A stretch of 64,000 bases of DNA from Streptomyces sp. NBC_01198 (GCF_036010485.1 NZ_CP108568.1:310001-374000); one strand, 5' to 3'. Shown: positions 26,234-34,836, counted from the stretch's first letter. The notes: generated from the sequence alone by a model not told the origin. Program-made: numbers and translations.

Positions 26234-26908
26234 TCAGGGCCGGCAGAGCCGGGCGACCAGCAGGAAACGCCGCAGGGCCACCGAGAAGTACGCCACCGCC
26301 AGCACGGTGAGCGCCGCGGGCGCGGCGATCGCGCCCCAGTCGAGTGACGCCGGATGGGTCACTCCGCGGTTGACCAGCAGCACGATCAGCGCCACCAGCA
26401 CGCACAGCACGCCGGCCAGCGCCGCGTACGTCCCCGAGGTCACCGCGGACACCGGCCTGCGGCCGGCGGCCGGCAGGCCCCCGCCGCCGCGCAGCGCCGC
26501 CAGACCGCCGGTCAGGCACAGCGCGCAGCCGAAGCCGATCACCGCGATGCCGGCCAGCAGGATCGGCGGGTGCCGCGGCCAGGGACCCGCCGGGCCGCCC
26601 AGCAGGGCGACGGCGTAGGAGAGCCCGAGCAGCGGCAGAATGCCGAGCGCGAGCAGCGAGAAGCGTCCGGCGCTGAGCCGCATCGTCGCGTCGTTGTACG
26701 CGGCGGCGATCTCCTCCGGCGGCCCCCACTCCTCGACCGCGAGGTGCGCGGCACGCTCCGGGTCGGGGCAGGAGCGGGCGTGCTCCTCGGCGGCGCACAG
26801 CAGACCGTCGAGCACCTCGTCGAGGATGGCGGTACGTCGGGCGGGCGGGCCGACCAGCCGGCTGGCCAGGTGGTCGGTGTAGTCGGCGAGTGCGGCCGGT
26901 GTGCTCAC
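26234..26908 (-). CDS. HAAS-domain membrane protein paired with PadR regulator
   Basis: 224 residues. The N-terminal helical domain (YTDHLASRLVGPPARRTAILDEVLDGL) with EEWGPPEEIAAAY matches the HAAS signalling domain. Four hydrophobic segments follow (about 85-105, 115-140, 155-175, 190-215). HAAS proteins are almost always encoded next to PadR regulators and are thought to be membrane partners. GTG 26908 overlaps the PadR stop (GTGA), so the two are translationally coupled. Confidence 0.78.
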   Translation of the reverse strand: MSTPAALADYTDHLASRLVGPPARRTAILDEVLDGLLCAAEEHARSCPDPERAAHLAVEEWGPPEEIAAAYNDATMRLSAGRFSLLALGILPLLGLSYAVALLGGPAGPWPRHPPILLAGIAVIGFGCALCLTGGLAALRGGGGLPAAGRRPVSAVTSGTYAALAGVLCVLVALIVLLVNRGVTHPASLDWGAIAAPAALTVLAVAYFSVALRRFLLVARLCRP

Positions 26909-27228
26909 GAAGCGCCTCCCAGGACCACCGAGATGAGCGAGGAGACCTCCCGCCAGGCGGTGCGCTTGTCGCTCAGCGTGCGCTGCCCAGCGGTGGTCAG
27001 ATGGTACGTACGCCGGCGCCGGCCGCCCACCACGTCCCACTCGCTGCGGACCAGGCGGGCCGCTTCGAGCCGGTGCAGGGCCGGGTAGACGGTGCCGCTC
27101 GGCAGGTCGATCGCCGATCCGCTGCGCCGCCTCAACTCCTCGATGACCGCGTAGCCGTGCAGTCCGCCGGGTTCGAGCACGGACAGCAACATCCCTTCCA
27201 GATTGCCCCTGAGGATGTCCGCTTCCAT
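26905..27228 (-). CDS. PadR-family transcriptional regulator
   Basis: 107 residues with the PadR winged helix: LRGNLEGMLLSVLEPGGLHGYAV shape at the N-terminus, then SGTVYPALHRLEAARLVRSEW as recognition helix and RRRRTYHLTTAGQ as wing. PadR regulators repress detoxification or efflux genes and respond to phenolic or drug ligands. It is coupled to the HAAS protein and lies upstream of the MMPL exporter on the same strand, so it likely controls that export module. Confidence 0.9.
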   Translation of the reverse strand: MEADILRGNLEGMLLSVLEPGGLHGYAVIEELRRRSGSAIDLPSGTVYPALHRLEAARLVRSEWDVVGGRRRRTYHLTTAGQRTLSDKRTAWREVSSLISVVLGGAS

Positions 27229-27271
27229 GGCTGCCAGACTAGCCGCAGAACGCCGGTCCGCCGAGGGCACG

Positions 27272-27508
27272 TCACATCCCGCCGTCGCCGATACCGTCGA
27301 TCTCGGCCATCAGCATGAGTTCCGCCCTGGTCAACGGAATTCCGCGGCACATACGTTCAGGATGTCCGGCAGGCGGCCCGCCGGAATCCGACAGTGCCGT
27401 CAATTCGGGATACGCCCCGGCCGGGTCGGGCAAATGGAACCAGAAGCTGCCGAGGCAGCCGAGCCCCGTTATCAACTGATTGAGCAGCCACCGGGAGATG
27501 CGTCTCAT
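27272..27508 (-). CDS. Small DUF6059-like protein
   Basis: 78 residues starting MRRISRWLLNQLITGLGCLGSFWF, then HLPDPAG and a Pro/Gly-rich tail with GHPERMCRGIPLTRAE. Short proteins of this form recur beside SARP regulators and polyketide genes in Streptomyces and are grouped as DUF6059; their role is unknown. The N-terminal 25 residues could form one amphipathic or membrane helix. The ribosome-binding site is weak. Confidence 0.62.
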   Translation of the reverse strand: MRRISRWLLNQLITGLGCLGSFWFHLPDPAGAYPELTALSDSGGPPAGHPERMCRGIPLTRAELMLMAEIDGIGDGGM

Positions 27509-27522
27509 CCGGCGAAGATAGA

Positions 27523-27565
27523 CCGCGGCGGCAAAGCCCGCATAAAGCGGGCCCGGCCGCCGCGG
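27523..27565 (-). terminator. Terminator hairpin after the F420-type reductase
   Basis: Outer arms CCGCGGCGGC (27523-27532) and GCCGCCGCGG (27556-27565) pair perfectly and enclose an inner stem GCCCGC/GCGGGC around ATAAA. It lies six bases after the stop of the minus-strand gene at 27571. Confidence 0.75.
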
Positions 27566-27570
27566 TGCGG

Positions 27571-28029
27571 TCAGTCCCGGTCGGGTCCGTGTTCGGCGGC
27601 GCGGAACATCGGGATGGCGGGGCCGGCGGCGGCGAAGGCCTCCGGGGTGGGCGCCTCCACCAGGCCGTTCCTGACGAAGGCGTCGACCCCGCGAGGGTTC
27701 TGGCCGGGGAATTCGCGCAGGATCGCGCCGCGCTCCTGTTCGGGCACCTCGACCAGGTCCACCGCGCGGGTGTGCCGGCCGCGGGTGAGGGTGCCGCGCC
27801 CGGCCGCCCGGGCGTTCTTGACCCAGTCGGCGTGCGGATAGGCCTGGCAGATGTACGTGGCGCCGTCGATGACCACCGGCGCCACCGGGGTGGTGCGCGG
27901 GACTCCCGAGGTACGGCCAGGGACGGTCAGCAACTGCATCGGCCCGAAGGGCAGTCCGATGCGGTGGAAGAAGACGACCACCCGGTTGCGTACCTTCTGT
28001 TTCGAGCTGATCGCGCTCTGCGTCGTCAT
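27571..28029 (-). CDS. F420(deazaflavin)-dependent nitroreductase-family protein
   Basis: 152 residues of the Ddn/FDOR-B split-barrel type: MQLLTVPGRTSGVPRTTPVAPV (F420-binding region), YICQAYPHADWVKNARAAGRGT and GRHTRAVDLVEVP. Such enzymes use reduced F420 to reduce quinones or activated double bonds. In a type II polyketide setting it could reduce a quinone or enone of the aromatic intermediate (inference). It is monocistronic or the downstream partner of the SDR gene, with a terminator right behind it. Confidence 0.85.
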   Translation of the reverse strand: MTTQSAISSKQKVRNRVVVFFHRIGLPFGPMQLLTVPGRTSGVPRTTPVAPVVIDGATYICQAYPHADWVKNARAAGRGTLTRGRHTRAVDLVEVPEQERGAILREFPGQNPRGVDAFVRNGLVEAPTPEAFAAAGPAIPMFRAAEHGPDRD

Positions 28030-28065
28030 GGGGAGCTTCCTATCACGCGGTGCGTGTCCGCGGCA

Positions 28066-28851
28066 TCACGCCTGGTGTTCGCGCCTGACGATCCGTCGCA
28101 GCAGCCATCGCGGCAGCACCCGCAGCACCGGATAGCGCAACCGGTAGGCCCGGCCAGGCACCACGGCGGGCCGGCCGGCCACCAGCGCCCCGAGCGACTC
28201 CTGCGCCACCTGCTCCGGCGCGAGCCACTTCATGTCCGGCAGCCGGTCGGCCGGCACCCCGGCCGCCTGGTGGAACCCGGACCTGGTCAGGCCGGTGTGG
28301 ACGGTGGTGACCCGCACCCCGTGGCCGGCGGTCTCCATCGCCAGGGTCTCGCCTAGCGAGGACAGGAAGGCCTTGGAGGCGCCGTAGGTCGCCGAGCGCG
28401 GCCGGGGCAGCAGCGCGGACATCGAGGAGATGTTGAGCACCCCGCCGGAGCCGCGGGCGATCATGGCGGGCAGCACCGCGTGGGTGAGCCGCAGCGGGAC
28501 GATCGCGCTGAGCAGCGCCGTCTGCAACTCGCGCTTGAGCGGCAGGTCGGCGAACAGCCCGGAACCGCTTGACCCGGCATTGTTCACCAGCAGTTCGACC
28601 GGCCGGTGCGGGTCGGCGAGCCGCCGTTCGGCCTCGGCGCACTGCTCGTCGTCGGTCAGGTCGAGCGGCAGCACGTCGACGTGCACCCCGTGCCGCTCGC
28701 GCAGTTCGTCGGCGAGCTGCTTGAGCACGTCGCCGCGGCGGGCGACCAGCACCAGGCCCACACCCCGGGCCGCCAGCTGCCGGGCCAGCGCCTCCCCGAT
28801 CCCGCTCGACGCACCGGTCACCATGGCCGTTCGGTACGGAAATTCACGCAT
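28066..28851 (-). CDS. Short-chain dehydrogenase/reductase (classical)
   Basis: 261 residues with all classical SDR marks: TGASSGIG near residue 10, NNAGSSG, the catalytic Ser in NISSMSAL and YGASK with the catalytic Tyr and Lys. The C-terminus is basic and Arg-rich (RYPVLRVLPRWLLRRIVRRE), which suggests membrane association. NAD(P)H-dependent carbonyl reduction or oxidation is expected, but the substrate is unknown. It is divergent from the acyltransferase/methyltransferase pair. Confidence 0.87.
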   Translation of the reverse strand: MREFPYRTAMVTGASSGIGEALARQLAARGVGLVLVARRGDVLKQLADELRERHGVHVDVLPLDLTDDEQCAEAERRLADPHRPVELLVNNAGSSGSGLFADLPLKRELQTALLSAIVPLRLTHAVLPAMIARGSGGVLNISSMSALLPRPRSATYGASKAFLSSLGETLAMETAGHGVRVTTVHTGLTRSGFHQAAGVPADRLPDMKWLAPEQVAQESLGALVAGRPAVVPGRAYRLRYPVLRVLPRWLLRRIVRREHQA

Positions 28852-29041
28852 CGGATTCCCCGAATCTGTCCGGTAATTGGGTACGCACAAGTCGAGGTTA
28901 GCTGGCACCCCGAAAAGGAGCCAGGGACCCGAAGTAGCCGTTTTAGCGGTTTTTTACGGGGCGTTCACGGCTCACTGCTGGAATTTACCGGCACACGCGC
29001 GGCCGAAATACCCACCGACTCCGTCGTCCCTGAAATGGCTG

Positions 29042-30319
29042 GTGACTGTCGTGATCTCCCCAGACGAAAGACGAGCCGCTCCACCGCCTGCCGGCGCCAC
29101 CACCGCGACCGCTCCCGCCGCCGGCGGCGCTCCCGCCGCCGACCGGCTGGTCCGGCTCGACTCGCTGACCGGGCTGCGCTGGCTCGCGGCCTTCGCGGTG
29201 TTCCTGAACCACACCGCCACGCTGCTGCCGATCCCGCACACGCGTGACGTGTTCGTGCTCGGCTCCTCGGGCGTGACGTTCTTCTTCGTGCTCTCCGGCT
29301 TCGTGCTGACCTGGACCCGCACCTCGGACGACCGGGCACCGGCCTTCTACGCCCGGCGGCTGGCGCGCATCTGGCCGCTGCTGATCGTCGGCGCGCTGGT
29401 GCCGCTGTTCCTGATGAAGCCGGACGCGATGCCCGGCCAGGACACCACCATGGTGGCGGCGGCGATCGCCGCGATCTTCTTCTACCAGGCGTGGGTGCCC
29501 AAGGACATCCTGGGCGGCGCGAGCCCGGTGACCTGGTCGCTGTCCTGCGAGGCGTTCTTCTACGCGCTCTTCCCGTTCCTGGCCGGCTTCACGCTGCGCC
29601 GCAGCCTGCGCTGGCTGGCCGTGGCCGCGGTGGTCCTGGTGGCGGTCGGCTGGGGTATCAGGATCTGGATGTGGCAGGAGTACCCGCCGCCCACCCGCCC
29701 GCAGTTCGGCGGCAACATGAACACCCTCACGTTCTGGGTGTACTCGCCGATCGCCCGGGTCTGGGAGTTCCTGCTCGGCGTGGTCGCGGCCGCCGCGATC
29801 CGGGCCGGCTGGCGGCCGCGGATCTCGCCGCTGGTGGCCACCGGGCTGCTCGCGGTCGGCCTGTTCGTGCTCTGGACGCTGCGTGACGAGGCGTTCAGGT
29901 CCGCGGTGCCCTACGACGCGCTGAGCCAGGTCACCGCCCCGCTCTTCGCCCTGCTCGTGGTCTCCCTCGCGGTCCGCGAACTGCGCGGCGGCCGCAGGTC
30001 CTGGCTGCGGACCCGGCCGATGGTGATGCTGGGCGAATACTCCTACGCCTTCTACCTGATCCACTTCACCGTGCTGTTCGAGATCGCCAAGCACGTCCAG
30101 CACCGCGACAACATCCTGATGTTCTACATGCGGCCGGTCACCGCGACCGGCTCCGACGCCGGCTGGGCGCTGCTGGCGCTGGCCATCGCGCTCACCGCCT
30201 CCGCGCTGCTGTTCATCGTCGTGGAGCGCCCGATCGAGCGCTGGGTGCGCCACCGGGTCAGCCCGCGCCGCGCCCGGCACGCCACCGACGTCCCGGCCAA
30301 GGCGGGTGTGGCGCAATGA
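29042..30319 (+). CDS. Membrane acyltransferase family 3 protein
   Basis: About 425 residues with around ten membrane helices. The acyltransferase-3 signatures are present: LTGLRWLAAFAVFLNH (catalytic His region), GVTFFFVLSGFVLTW, FYARRLARIWPL and the late GEYSYAFYLIHF. Members O-acylate sugars, lipids or macrolides at the membrane. Here it could decorate the polyketide with a short acyl group (inference). GTG 29042 is the likeliest start; GTG 29051 is possible. Its stop overlaps the methyltransferase start. Confidence 0.86.
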   Translation: MTVVISPDERRAAPPPAGATTATAPAAGGAPAADRLVRLDSLTGLRWLAAFAVFLNHTATLLPIPHTRDVFVLGSSGVTFFFVLSGFVLTWTRTSDDRAPAFYARRLARIWPLLIVGALVPLFLMKPDAMPGQDTTMVAAAIAAIFFYQAWVPKDILGGASPVTWSLSCEAFFYALFPFLAGFTLRRSLRWLAVAAVVLVAVGWGIRIWMWQEYPPPTRPQFGGNMNTLTFWVYSPIARVWEFLLGVVAAAAIRAGWRPRISPLVATGLLAVGLFVLWTLRDEAFRSAVPYDALSQVTAPLFALLVVSLAVRELRGGRRSWLRTRPMVMLGEYSYAFYLIHFTVLFEIAKHVQHRDNILMFYMRPVTATGSDAGWALLALAIALTASALLFIVVERPIERWVRHRVSPRRARHATDVPAKAGVAQ

Positions 30320-31362
30320 CCGCGGGCACCGGCGCGGGCACGCTGCCCGGCGGCGGTCTGGACGACCCCTTCGACGTGATGATGCTGGGGTGGTCCTTCA
30401 TGCGCAGCCGGGTGGTCTCGGCCGCGCTGGAACTCGGGTTGTTCACCCGCCTCGGCGACCAGGCCATGAGCGCCGAGGAGTTGCGCACCCGCCTGGAGCT
30501 GCACCCGCGTGCAGCCCGGGAGTTCCTCGACGCGCTCGCCGCCTTCGGCCTGCTGGACCGGGACGGCGACCGCTACCGCAACAGCCCGGCGGCGGCCCGC
30601 TACCTCGTACCGGACGTCCCCGGCTACGTCGGCGGCTTCCTCGGCACCACCACCGAACTCCTCGGCCAGGACCAGGCGCCGCTGACCGGGCTGCTGCGCA
30701 CCGGCAACGCCCGCGGCCAGGGTGGCGGCGGCGAGGTGCCGTTCACCCGGATCTTCCAGGACCCGGTGCGTCTTGAGTACTTCCTCGGTGCCATGGACAG
30801 CTTCAGCACCGCGGTGGGCTCGGAACTGCTCAAGGCGCTGGACTGGGGGCAGTTCGCGACCTTCGCCGACATCGGCGGCGGTCGCGGCAACCTGGCCGCG
30901 CTGCTGGCCAGTGCCTACCCGCAACTGACCGGCACGGTCTTCGACCGGCCCGGCTTCGACCCGCTGTTCGACCGGCTCACCGAGGACCGCGCGGTGGCGG
31001 ACCGGCTGACTTACGTCGGCGGTGACTTCTTCACCGACGAACTGCCGCGTGCCGATGTGCTGATCATGGGCGGCGTGCTGCACGACTGGCCGCAGGAGCG
31101 GCGCCGGCTGCTGCTGGGGAAGGTGGCCGCGGCCATCAACCCCGGCGGCGCGCTGGTGGTCTACGACACGATGCTGGACGACGCGCGCGGCAGGGCCGAC
31201 AGCCTCGTGCTGAGCCTCATCATGATGATGCAGTCGGCGCAGGCCACCGGCTTCACGCCCGGGCAGTGCGCGGACTGGCTGGCCGAGGCGGGGCTCGACG
31301 TGACCGCGACGCTGGCGATGCCGGCTCACAACACCGCGCTGATCGCGCTCAAGCCCGGCTGA
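30316..31362 (+). CDS. SAM-dependent O-methyltransferase
   Basis: 348 residues of the DnrK/TcmO-like small-molecule O-methyltransferase fold. A dimerisation winged helix is at 20-90 (AALELGLFTRLGDQAMSAEEL). The SAM motif is FADIGGGRGNLAALL, with the conserved VLHDWPQERRRLLL and GGALVVYDTMLDD. It should methylate a phenolic hydroxyl of the aromatic polyketide. ATG 30316 overlaps the acyltransferase stop (ATGA), so the two tailoring enzymes are made together. Confidence 0.9.
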   Translation: MTAGTGAGTLPGGGLDDPFDVMMLGWSFMRSRVVSAALELGLFTRLGDQAMSAEELRTRLELHPRAAREFLDALAAFGLLDRDGDRYRNSPAAARYLVPDVPGYVGGFLGTTTELLGQDQAPLTGLLRTGNARGQGGGGEVPFTRIFQDPVRLEYFLGAMDSFSTAVGSELLKALDWGQFATFADIGGGRGNLAALLASAYPQLTGTVFDRPGFDPLFDRLTEDRAVADRLTYVGGDFFTDELPRADVLIMGGVLHDWPQERRRLLLGKVAAAINPGGALVVYDTMLDDARGRADSLVLSLIMMMQSAQATGFTPGQCADWLAEAGLDVTATLAMPAHNTALIALKPG

Positions 31363-31369
31363 CCCGAGC

Positions 31370-31440
31370 CGCCGCAGGCCGTGCAAGGGGCCGCCCCCGG
31401 AAGTGACTTCCGGGGGCGGCCCCTTGCACGGCCTGCGGCG
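31370..31440. terminator. 71-base near-perfect palindromic terminator
   Basis: Arms 31370-31404 and 31406-31440 are perfectly complementary over 35 bp around a single central G (GAAGTGACTTC at the centre). It lies between the convergent methyltransferase and halogenase 2 genes, touching the halogenase stop. It is a very strong bidirectional terminator and far longer than others in the window. Confidence 0.88.
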
Positions 31441-31441
31441 C

Positions 31442-33157
31442 TCAGTGCGGTACCGCCATCGCCTCGCGGGCCGGGGTGGACGCCGGGGCCGGCAGCGGGT
31501 CGCCGTGCACGTCGACGCCGGTGGTCAGGTAGCGCAGTTCGTCGGGGCCCTCGTGGGCCAGCCACTGCGACATCTTCCGCAGGTCGCCGCCCTGCGGGTA
31601 GATGAAGCGGCAGCCGGGGTCGCGTACTCCGATGTGCTCGAGCACGACGGGCGAGTTCTGCACCACGGCGATCAGCTCGCGCCCGGCGTCCGCCGCGGTG
31701 CGCTCCCCGCGGTCCACGGCCTCGCAGACCCGGACCATCTCGTCGAAGAGCGCCTTGTAGCCCGGTGATCCCGGCACCAGCAGGCCCGGGTAGTCGGCGC
31801 GCTCCATCGCACGCAGCACGCCGTCGTCGCCGGACTCCATGTAGCGCTCGGTGAAGCGGTCGAAGCGCAGGTTGATCGGGACCTCGGCCGCGCACCACAC
31901 CCGGTAGACCGCGTTCCACAGGCCGTGGTCGGCGAAGGAGACGAAGGAGCAGTTGACCAGCTCGTCGTTGTAGCGGATCAGTCCGCGCTGCAGCTCGTCG
32001 ACGTACCCGAAGCGCTCCTCGGCGAAGTCGTCCTCGGCCAAGGCGTCGAGCAGCCGCCAGGCGAGGGAGTTGATGACCTCGCCGGTGTTGGTCAGGCCGC
32101 GCGAGTACAGCGGGTCGATGAAGCCGGCCGCGTGCGACAGCAGCGCCCAGCGGTGTCCGACCGTGCGCGTCGAGCCGTACTGGATACGCCCGGCAGACAC
32201 CCACGGCCGCACCGTGCGCGCCGGGGCGAACAGCCGCTCGACGGCGGGGAAGCGGGCCGCGAAGGCGCGGAACTCCTCCTCGGCGGTCATCCCCTCCGGC
32301 TTGGGGTAGAGCCGTTCGTCCAGGGTCAGGCCCACGGAGACCAGCGGGTTCCTTGAGTCGGGGGTGTTGTTGAACGGGATGGACCAGAACCAGCCGCGCT
32401 CGAAGAGGTGGTGCATGGTGCCCTCGACCCACGGGATGGGCGGCCGGTCGGCGGCCTCCACCCGCAGGCACTCGTCGGTGGGACGCACGCCGATCATGTG
32501 CGTGAACAGCGACCGCGAGTGGTGCTTGAGGTTCTCCGGCGGCTCGCGCAGCGACAGCTTGGCCGCCAGCGGCGAGCGGAAGCCGCTGCCGTCCACCAGG
32601 TAGCGGCCCTCGTAGCGTTCACCGCCGCGTCCGGTCACCGCCACATGGTCCTCGGCGAGGTCGACGTCCTCGGCGAAGAACGCCTGCCGGACGGTGCATC
32701 CGTAGCGGATCGCGGTGTGGAAGAGATACGCGTCGGTGTCCTGCCGGAACAGATGGCTGGTCTGCAGCACCTTCGACGGCGGGCTGAACTGGTTGAACTC
32801 CGCCGGGTCCGGCTCCTTGCCCTCCTCGTGCCGGATGAAGCCGAAGTGCCGCTTGGTGCCGCTGGTCGGGCCGATCTCGTCGCGGCAGCCGTCGTAGGAG
32901 GTGAGCGGCTCCAGCTCGGGGACGTCGTAGCGGCGGGCCAGCAGCCGGAAGACCTTGAGGGTGTAGAGGGTGGTCGACTCGCCGACGGCGAACCTGGGGT
33001 GGGTGCCGGCGTCGAGCAGCAGCACCGAGGCGCCCTGCCGGGCGAGGATGGCGCCGAGGGTCGACCCGGCGATGCCCGAGCCCAGGATGATGACGTCGTA
33101 GCGGTGCGGGGCGGCGGGCCGGTGGATGGGGCGGTAGCCGGACTGCTGTCCGGGCAT
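31442..33157 (-). CDS. FAD-dependent halogenase 2
   Basis: 571 residues with an N-terminal extension of about 20 residues. GSGIAG follows, then GTKRHFGF with candidate Lys102, WFWSIP at 256-261 (WxWxIP) and GFIDPLYSRG at 345-354 (FxxPxxSxG). The C-terminal domain has YSRGLTNTGEVIN and an extended helical lid typical of phenol/carrier-bound halogenases. It is the last gene of the core polyketide operon but is preceded by a strong hairpin (33189-33228), so its level may differ. CCAGGAGGCTCCC supports ATG 33157. Confidence 0.88.
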   Translation of the reverse strand: MPGQQSGYRPIHRPAAPHRYDVIILGSGIAGSTLGAILARQGASVLLLDAGTHPRFAVGESTTLYTLKVFRLLARRYDVPELEPLTSYDGCRDEIGPTSGTKRHFGFIRHEEGKEPDPAEFNQFSPPSKVLQTSHLFRQDTDAYLFHTAIRYGCTVRQAFFAEDVDLAEDHVAVTGRGGERYEGRYLVDGSGFRSPLAAKLSLREPPENLKHHSRSLFTHMIGVRPTDECLRVEAADRPPIPWVEGTMHHLFERGWFWSIPFNNTPDSRNPLVSVGLTLDERLYPKPEGMTAEEEFRAFAARFPAVERLFAPARTVRPWVSAGRIQYGSTRTVGHRWALLSHAAGFIDPLYSRGLTNTGEVINSLAWRLLDALAEDDFAEERFGYVDELQRGLIRYNDELVNCSFVSFADHGLWNAVYRVWCAAEVPINLRFDRFTERYMESGDDGVLRAMERADYPGLLVPGSPGYKALFDEMVRVCEAVDRGERTAADAGRELIAVVQNSPVVLEHIGVRDPGCRFIYPQGGDLRKMSQWLAHEGPDELRYLTTGVDVHGDPLPAPASTPAREAMAVPH

Positions 33158-33188
33158 GGGAGCCTCCTGGAATCGGTCGGACGGAACG

Positions 33189-33228
33189 CCCACCGGGGCA
33201 CCGCATCGTGGCGCGGTGCCCCGGTGGG
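33189..33228 (-). terminator. Hairpin between cupin and halogenase 2
   Basis: CCCACCGGGGCACCGC (33189-33204) pairs perfectly with GCGGTGCCCCGGTGGG (33213-33228), a 16-bp stem with an 8-base loop. It lies 94 bases after the cupin stop and 31 bases before the halogenase start. It could end the core operon or act as an intercistronic stabiliser/attenuator. Confidence 0.65.
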
Positions 33229-33321
33229 CGGTGCTCGGACAGGCAGGTTCGTGGCGGTCAGCGCGGCTGCGCCGGCCGCGGCCCCGTGCCGGCCGCGGCA
33301 GCTGCCGTGCGGCGGGGTGCG

Positions 33322-33834
33322 TCAGGCGCGGGCGCCGCCGGCGGCGACGGGCGGGCCGCCGAGACCGCCGTGGGCACCGGGCGGCGGGCGGAAGCCCTGC
33401 ATCTCGTTGGCCCGGGCGAGCTCGGCCATCTTGTCCCAGTCGGGCGGCCCCTGCGAGACCAGCTTGCTGAGCCCGATGAAGAAGTTCTCGACACCGCCGG
33501 GGGTGGCGATCACCAGCAGCTGTCCCGGCCCTTCTCCGATATTGCGGAAACGGTGCGGAACTCCGCGCGGGCCGAAGATCACCGTACCGGTCGGTATCAC
33601 CTCGGTGACGCCGCCGACCTCGAATTCATAGGTCCCGGAGTTGACGAAGAAGGCCTCGTCCGCGGTCTCGTGAATGTGCAGCGGCGGACCGCTGCCGGGC
33701 TGGGTGGTGATCTGGTAGAAGCTGTAGAGGCCACCGGTGTCTTCCTTGCGGAGCAGGAAGCGGCCTTCCTCACCCAGCCAGCAGACGGCTTCGACACCGT
33801 CGCGGCTGACGACTTTCCGTTCGAGTTTCGTCAC
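33322..33834 (-). CDS. Cupin-domain protein 1
   Basis: About 170 residues with a single cupin barrel: PLHIHETADEAFFVNSGTYEF gives the first metal motif (HxH, then Glu), and GPRGVPHRFRNIG the second His. This resembles cupin_2 proteins that act as quercetinase-like dioxygenases or ring-closing polyketide cyclases. The tail is Gly/Pro-rich. GTG 33834 is the likely start. It follows the atypical SDR gene within the core operon. Confidence 0.82.
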   Translation of the reverse strand: MTKLERKVVSRDGVEAVCWLGEEGRFLLRKEDTGGLYSFYQITTQPGSGPPLHIHETADEAFFVNSGTYEFEVGGVTEVIPTGTVIFGPRGVPHRFRNIGEGPGQLLVIATPGGVENFFIGLSKLVSQGPPDWDKMAELARANEMQGFRPPPGAHGGLGGPPVAAGGARA

Positions 33835-33965
33835 GATCGTCCTGGCCTTTCGTTGGTTTCGCCGGTCGTGTGCGGGGCGCTCAAGCGCCAGGAAATCAGC
33901 AGCGGGTAAAGGGGCCGGTAAAGCGGGCGAAAACCGCTGCGGTCCGCCCGCGGTCGTCACGGAGG

Positions 33966-34730
33966 TCAGATCATCGCGGTGCCGCCGTCGGCCATCAGGC
34001 CGGCGCCGGTGAGGTACCCGGCCCGGTCGCTGGCGGCGAAGGCGATCAGCTCGGCGACGTCCTCGGGGGTGCCGTTGCGGCGGACGGCGGCCCTGGCCGC
34101 CGCTGCCTTGCGCTGCTCCTCGGGGATCATGCCGGACAGCTCGGTGAGGATCAGCCCGGGATGGACCGCGTTGACCCGCACCCCGTACGGCCCGGCCTCC
34201 AGCGCCAGGGTGCGCACCGCGGCCTCCACGCCCGCCTTGGCGACCGCGAGCGCGAGGAAGCCGGGTGCGGCCCTGCGGGCCAGCGCGGCGCCGACGGCCA
34301 CCACCGAGCCGCTGCCCCGGGCCTGCATGGCCGGCAGCACCTCGTGGGCGAGGTGGAAGACCGCCTTGAGCTGCTGGGTGACGATGCGTTCGACGTCGGC
34401 CCAGTCCAGCTGCCCCACCGGGGCGATCCTGGCCTCGTGGGCGCCCAGGCCCATCGCGTTGAGCACCAGCACGTCGATGACGCCCAGTTCCTCGGTCGTG
34501 CGCGCCACCAGCGCGCGTACCTCCGCCGGGCTGGTGACGTCGGCCTGCAGCGCGACCGCCTGCCCGCCGTCCTTGCGGATGGCGGCGGCGACGTCCTCGG
34601 CGCGGGCCGCGTCCGAGCGGTAGTTGACCGCCACCCGGGCGCCGCGGGCGCCCAGCAGGCGGGCGGTGGCCGCGCCGATGCCGCTGCCGGCGCCGGTCAC
34701 CAGTGCCACCTTGCCGTCGAATTCCTTCAT
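33966..34730 (-). CDS. SDR-fold protein without the catalytic Ser and Tyr
   Basis: 254 residues clearly of the FabG-like SDR fold: cofactor motif TGAGSGIG (13-20), VRVNAVHPGLILTEL and the C-terminal YLTGAGLMADGG. However the NNAG motif reads LNAMG, the catalytic Ser region reads VAVGAAL, and YxxxK reads LAVAK (Leu161, Lys165), so the usual Ser and Tyr are gone. It may be a non-reductive helper, a cyclase/dehydratase-like protein, or inactive (inference). I checked this on the DNA and saw no frameshift. Confidence 0.85.
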   Translation of the reverse strand: MKEFDGKVALVTGAGSGIGAATARLLGARGARVAVNYRSDAARAEDVAAAIRKDGGQAVALQADVTSPAEVRALVARTTEELGVIDVLVLNAMGLGAHEARIAPVGQLDWADVERIVTQQLKAVFHLAHEVLPAMQARGSGSVVAVGAALARRAAPGFLALAVAKAGVEAAVRTLALEAGPYGVRVNAVHPGLILTELSGMIPEEQRKAAAARAAVRRNGTPEDVAELIAFAASDRAGYLTGAGLMADGGTAMI

Positions 34731-34836
34731 CGGGTCAGCTCCTTCGGTCGACGTCGTCCCGACCGCGGTTCCGCTCGCCGCGGCGGGCGTACGGCGTTCG
34801 GGCGGGTCGTACGGGGTCCGTGCGGGTCGGCGCGGG

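Noticed and set aside
23790..26618. 942-codon plus-strand open frame opposite the MMPL gene
   Set aside because: Low-complexity Gly/Asp/Arg/Gln translation typical of antisense high-GC frames; the MMPL pump on the other strand has all family motifs.
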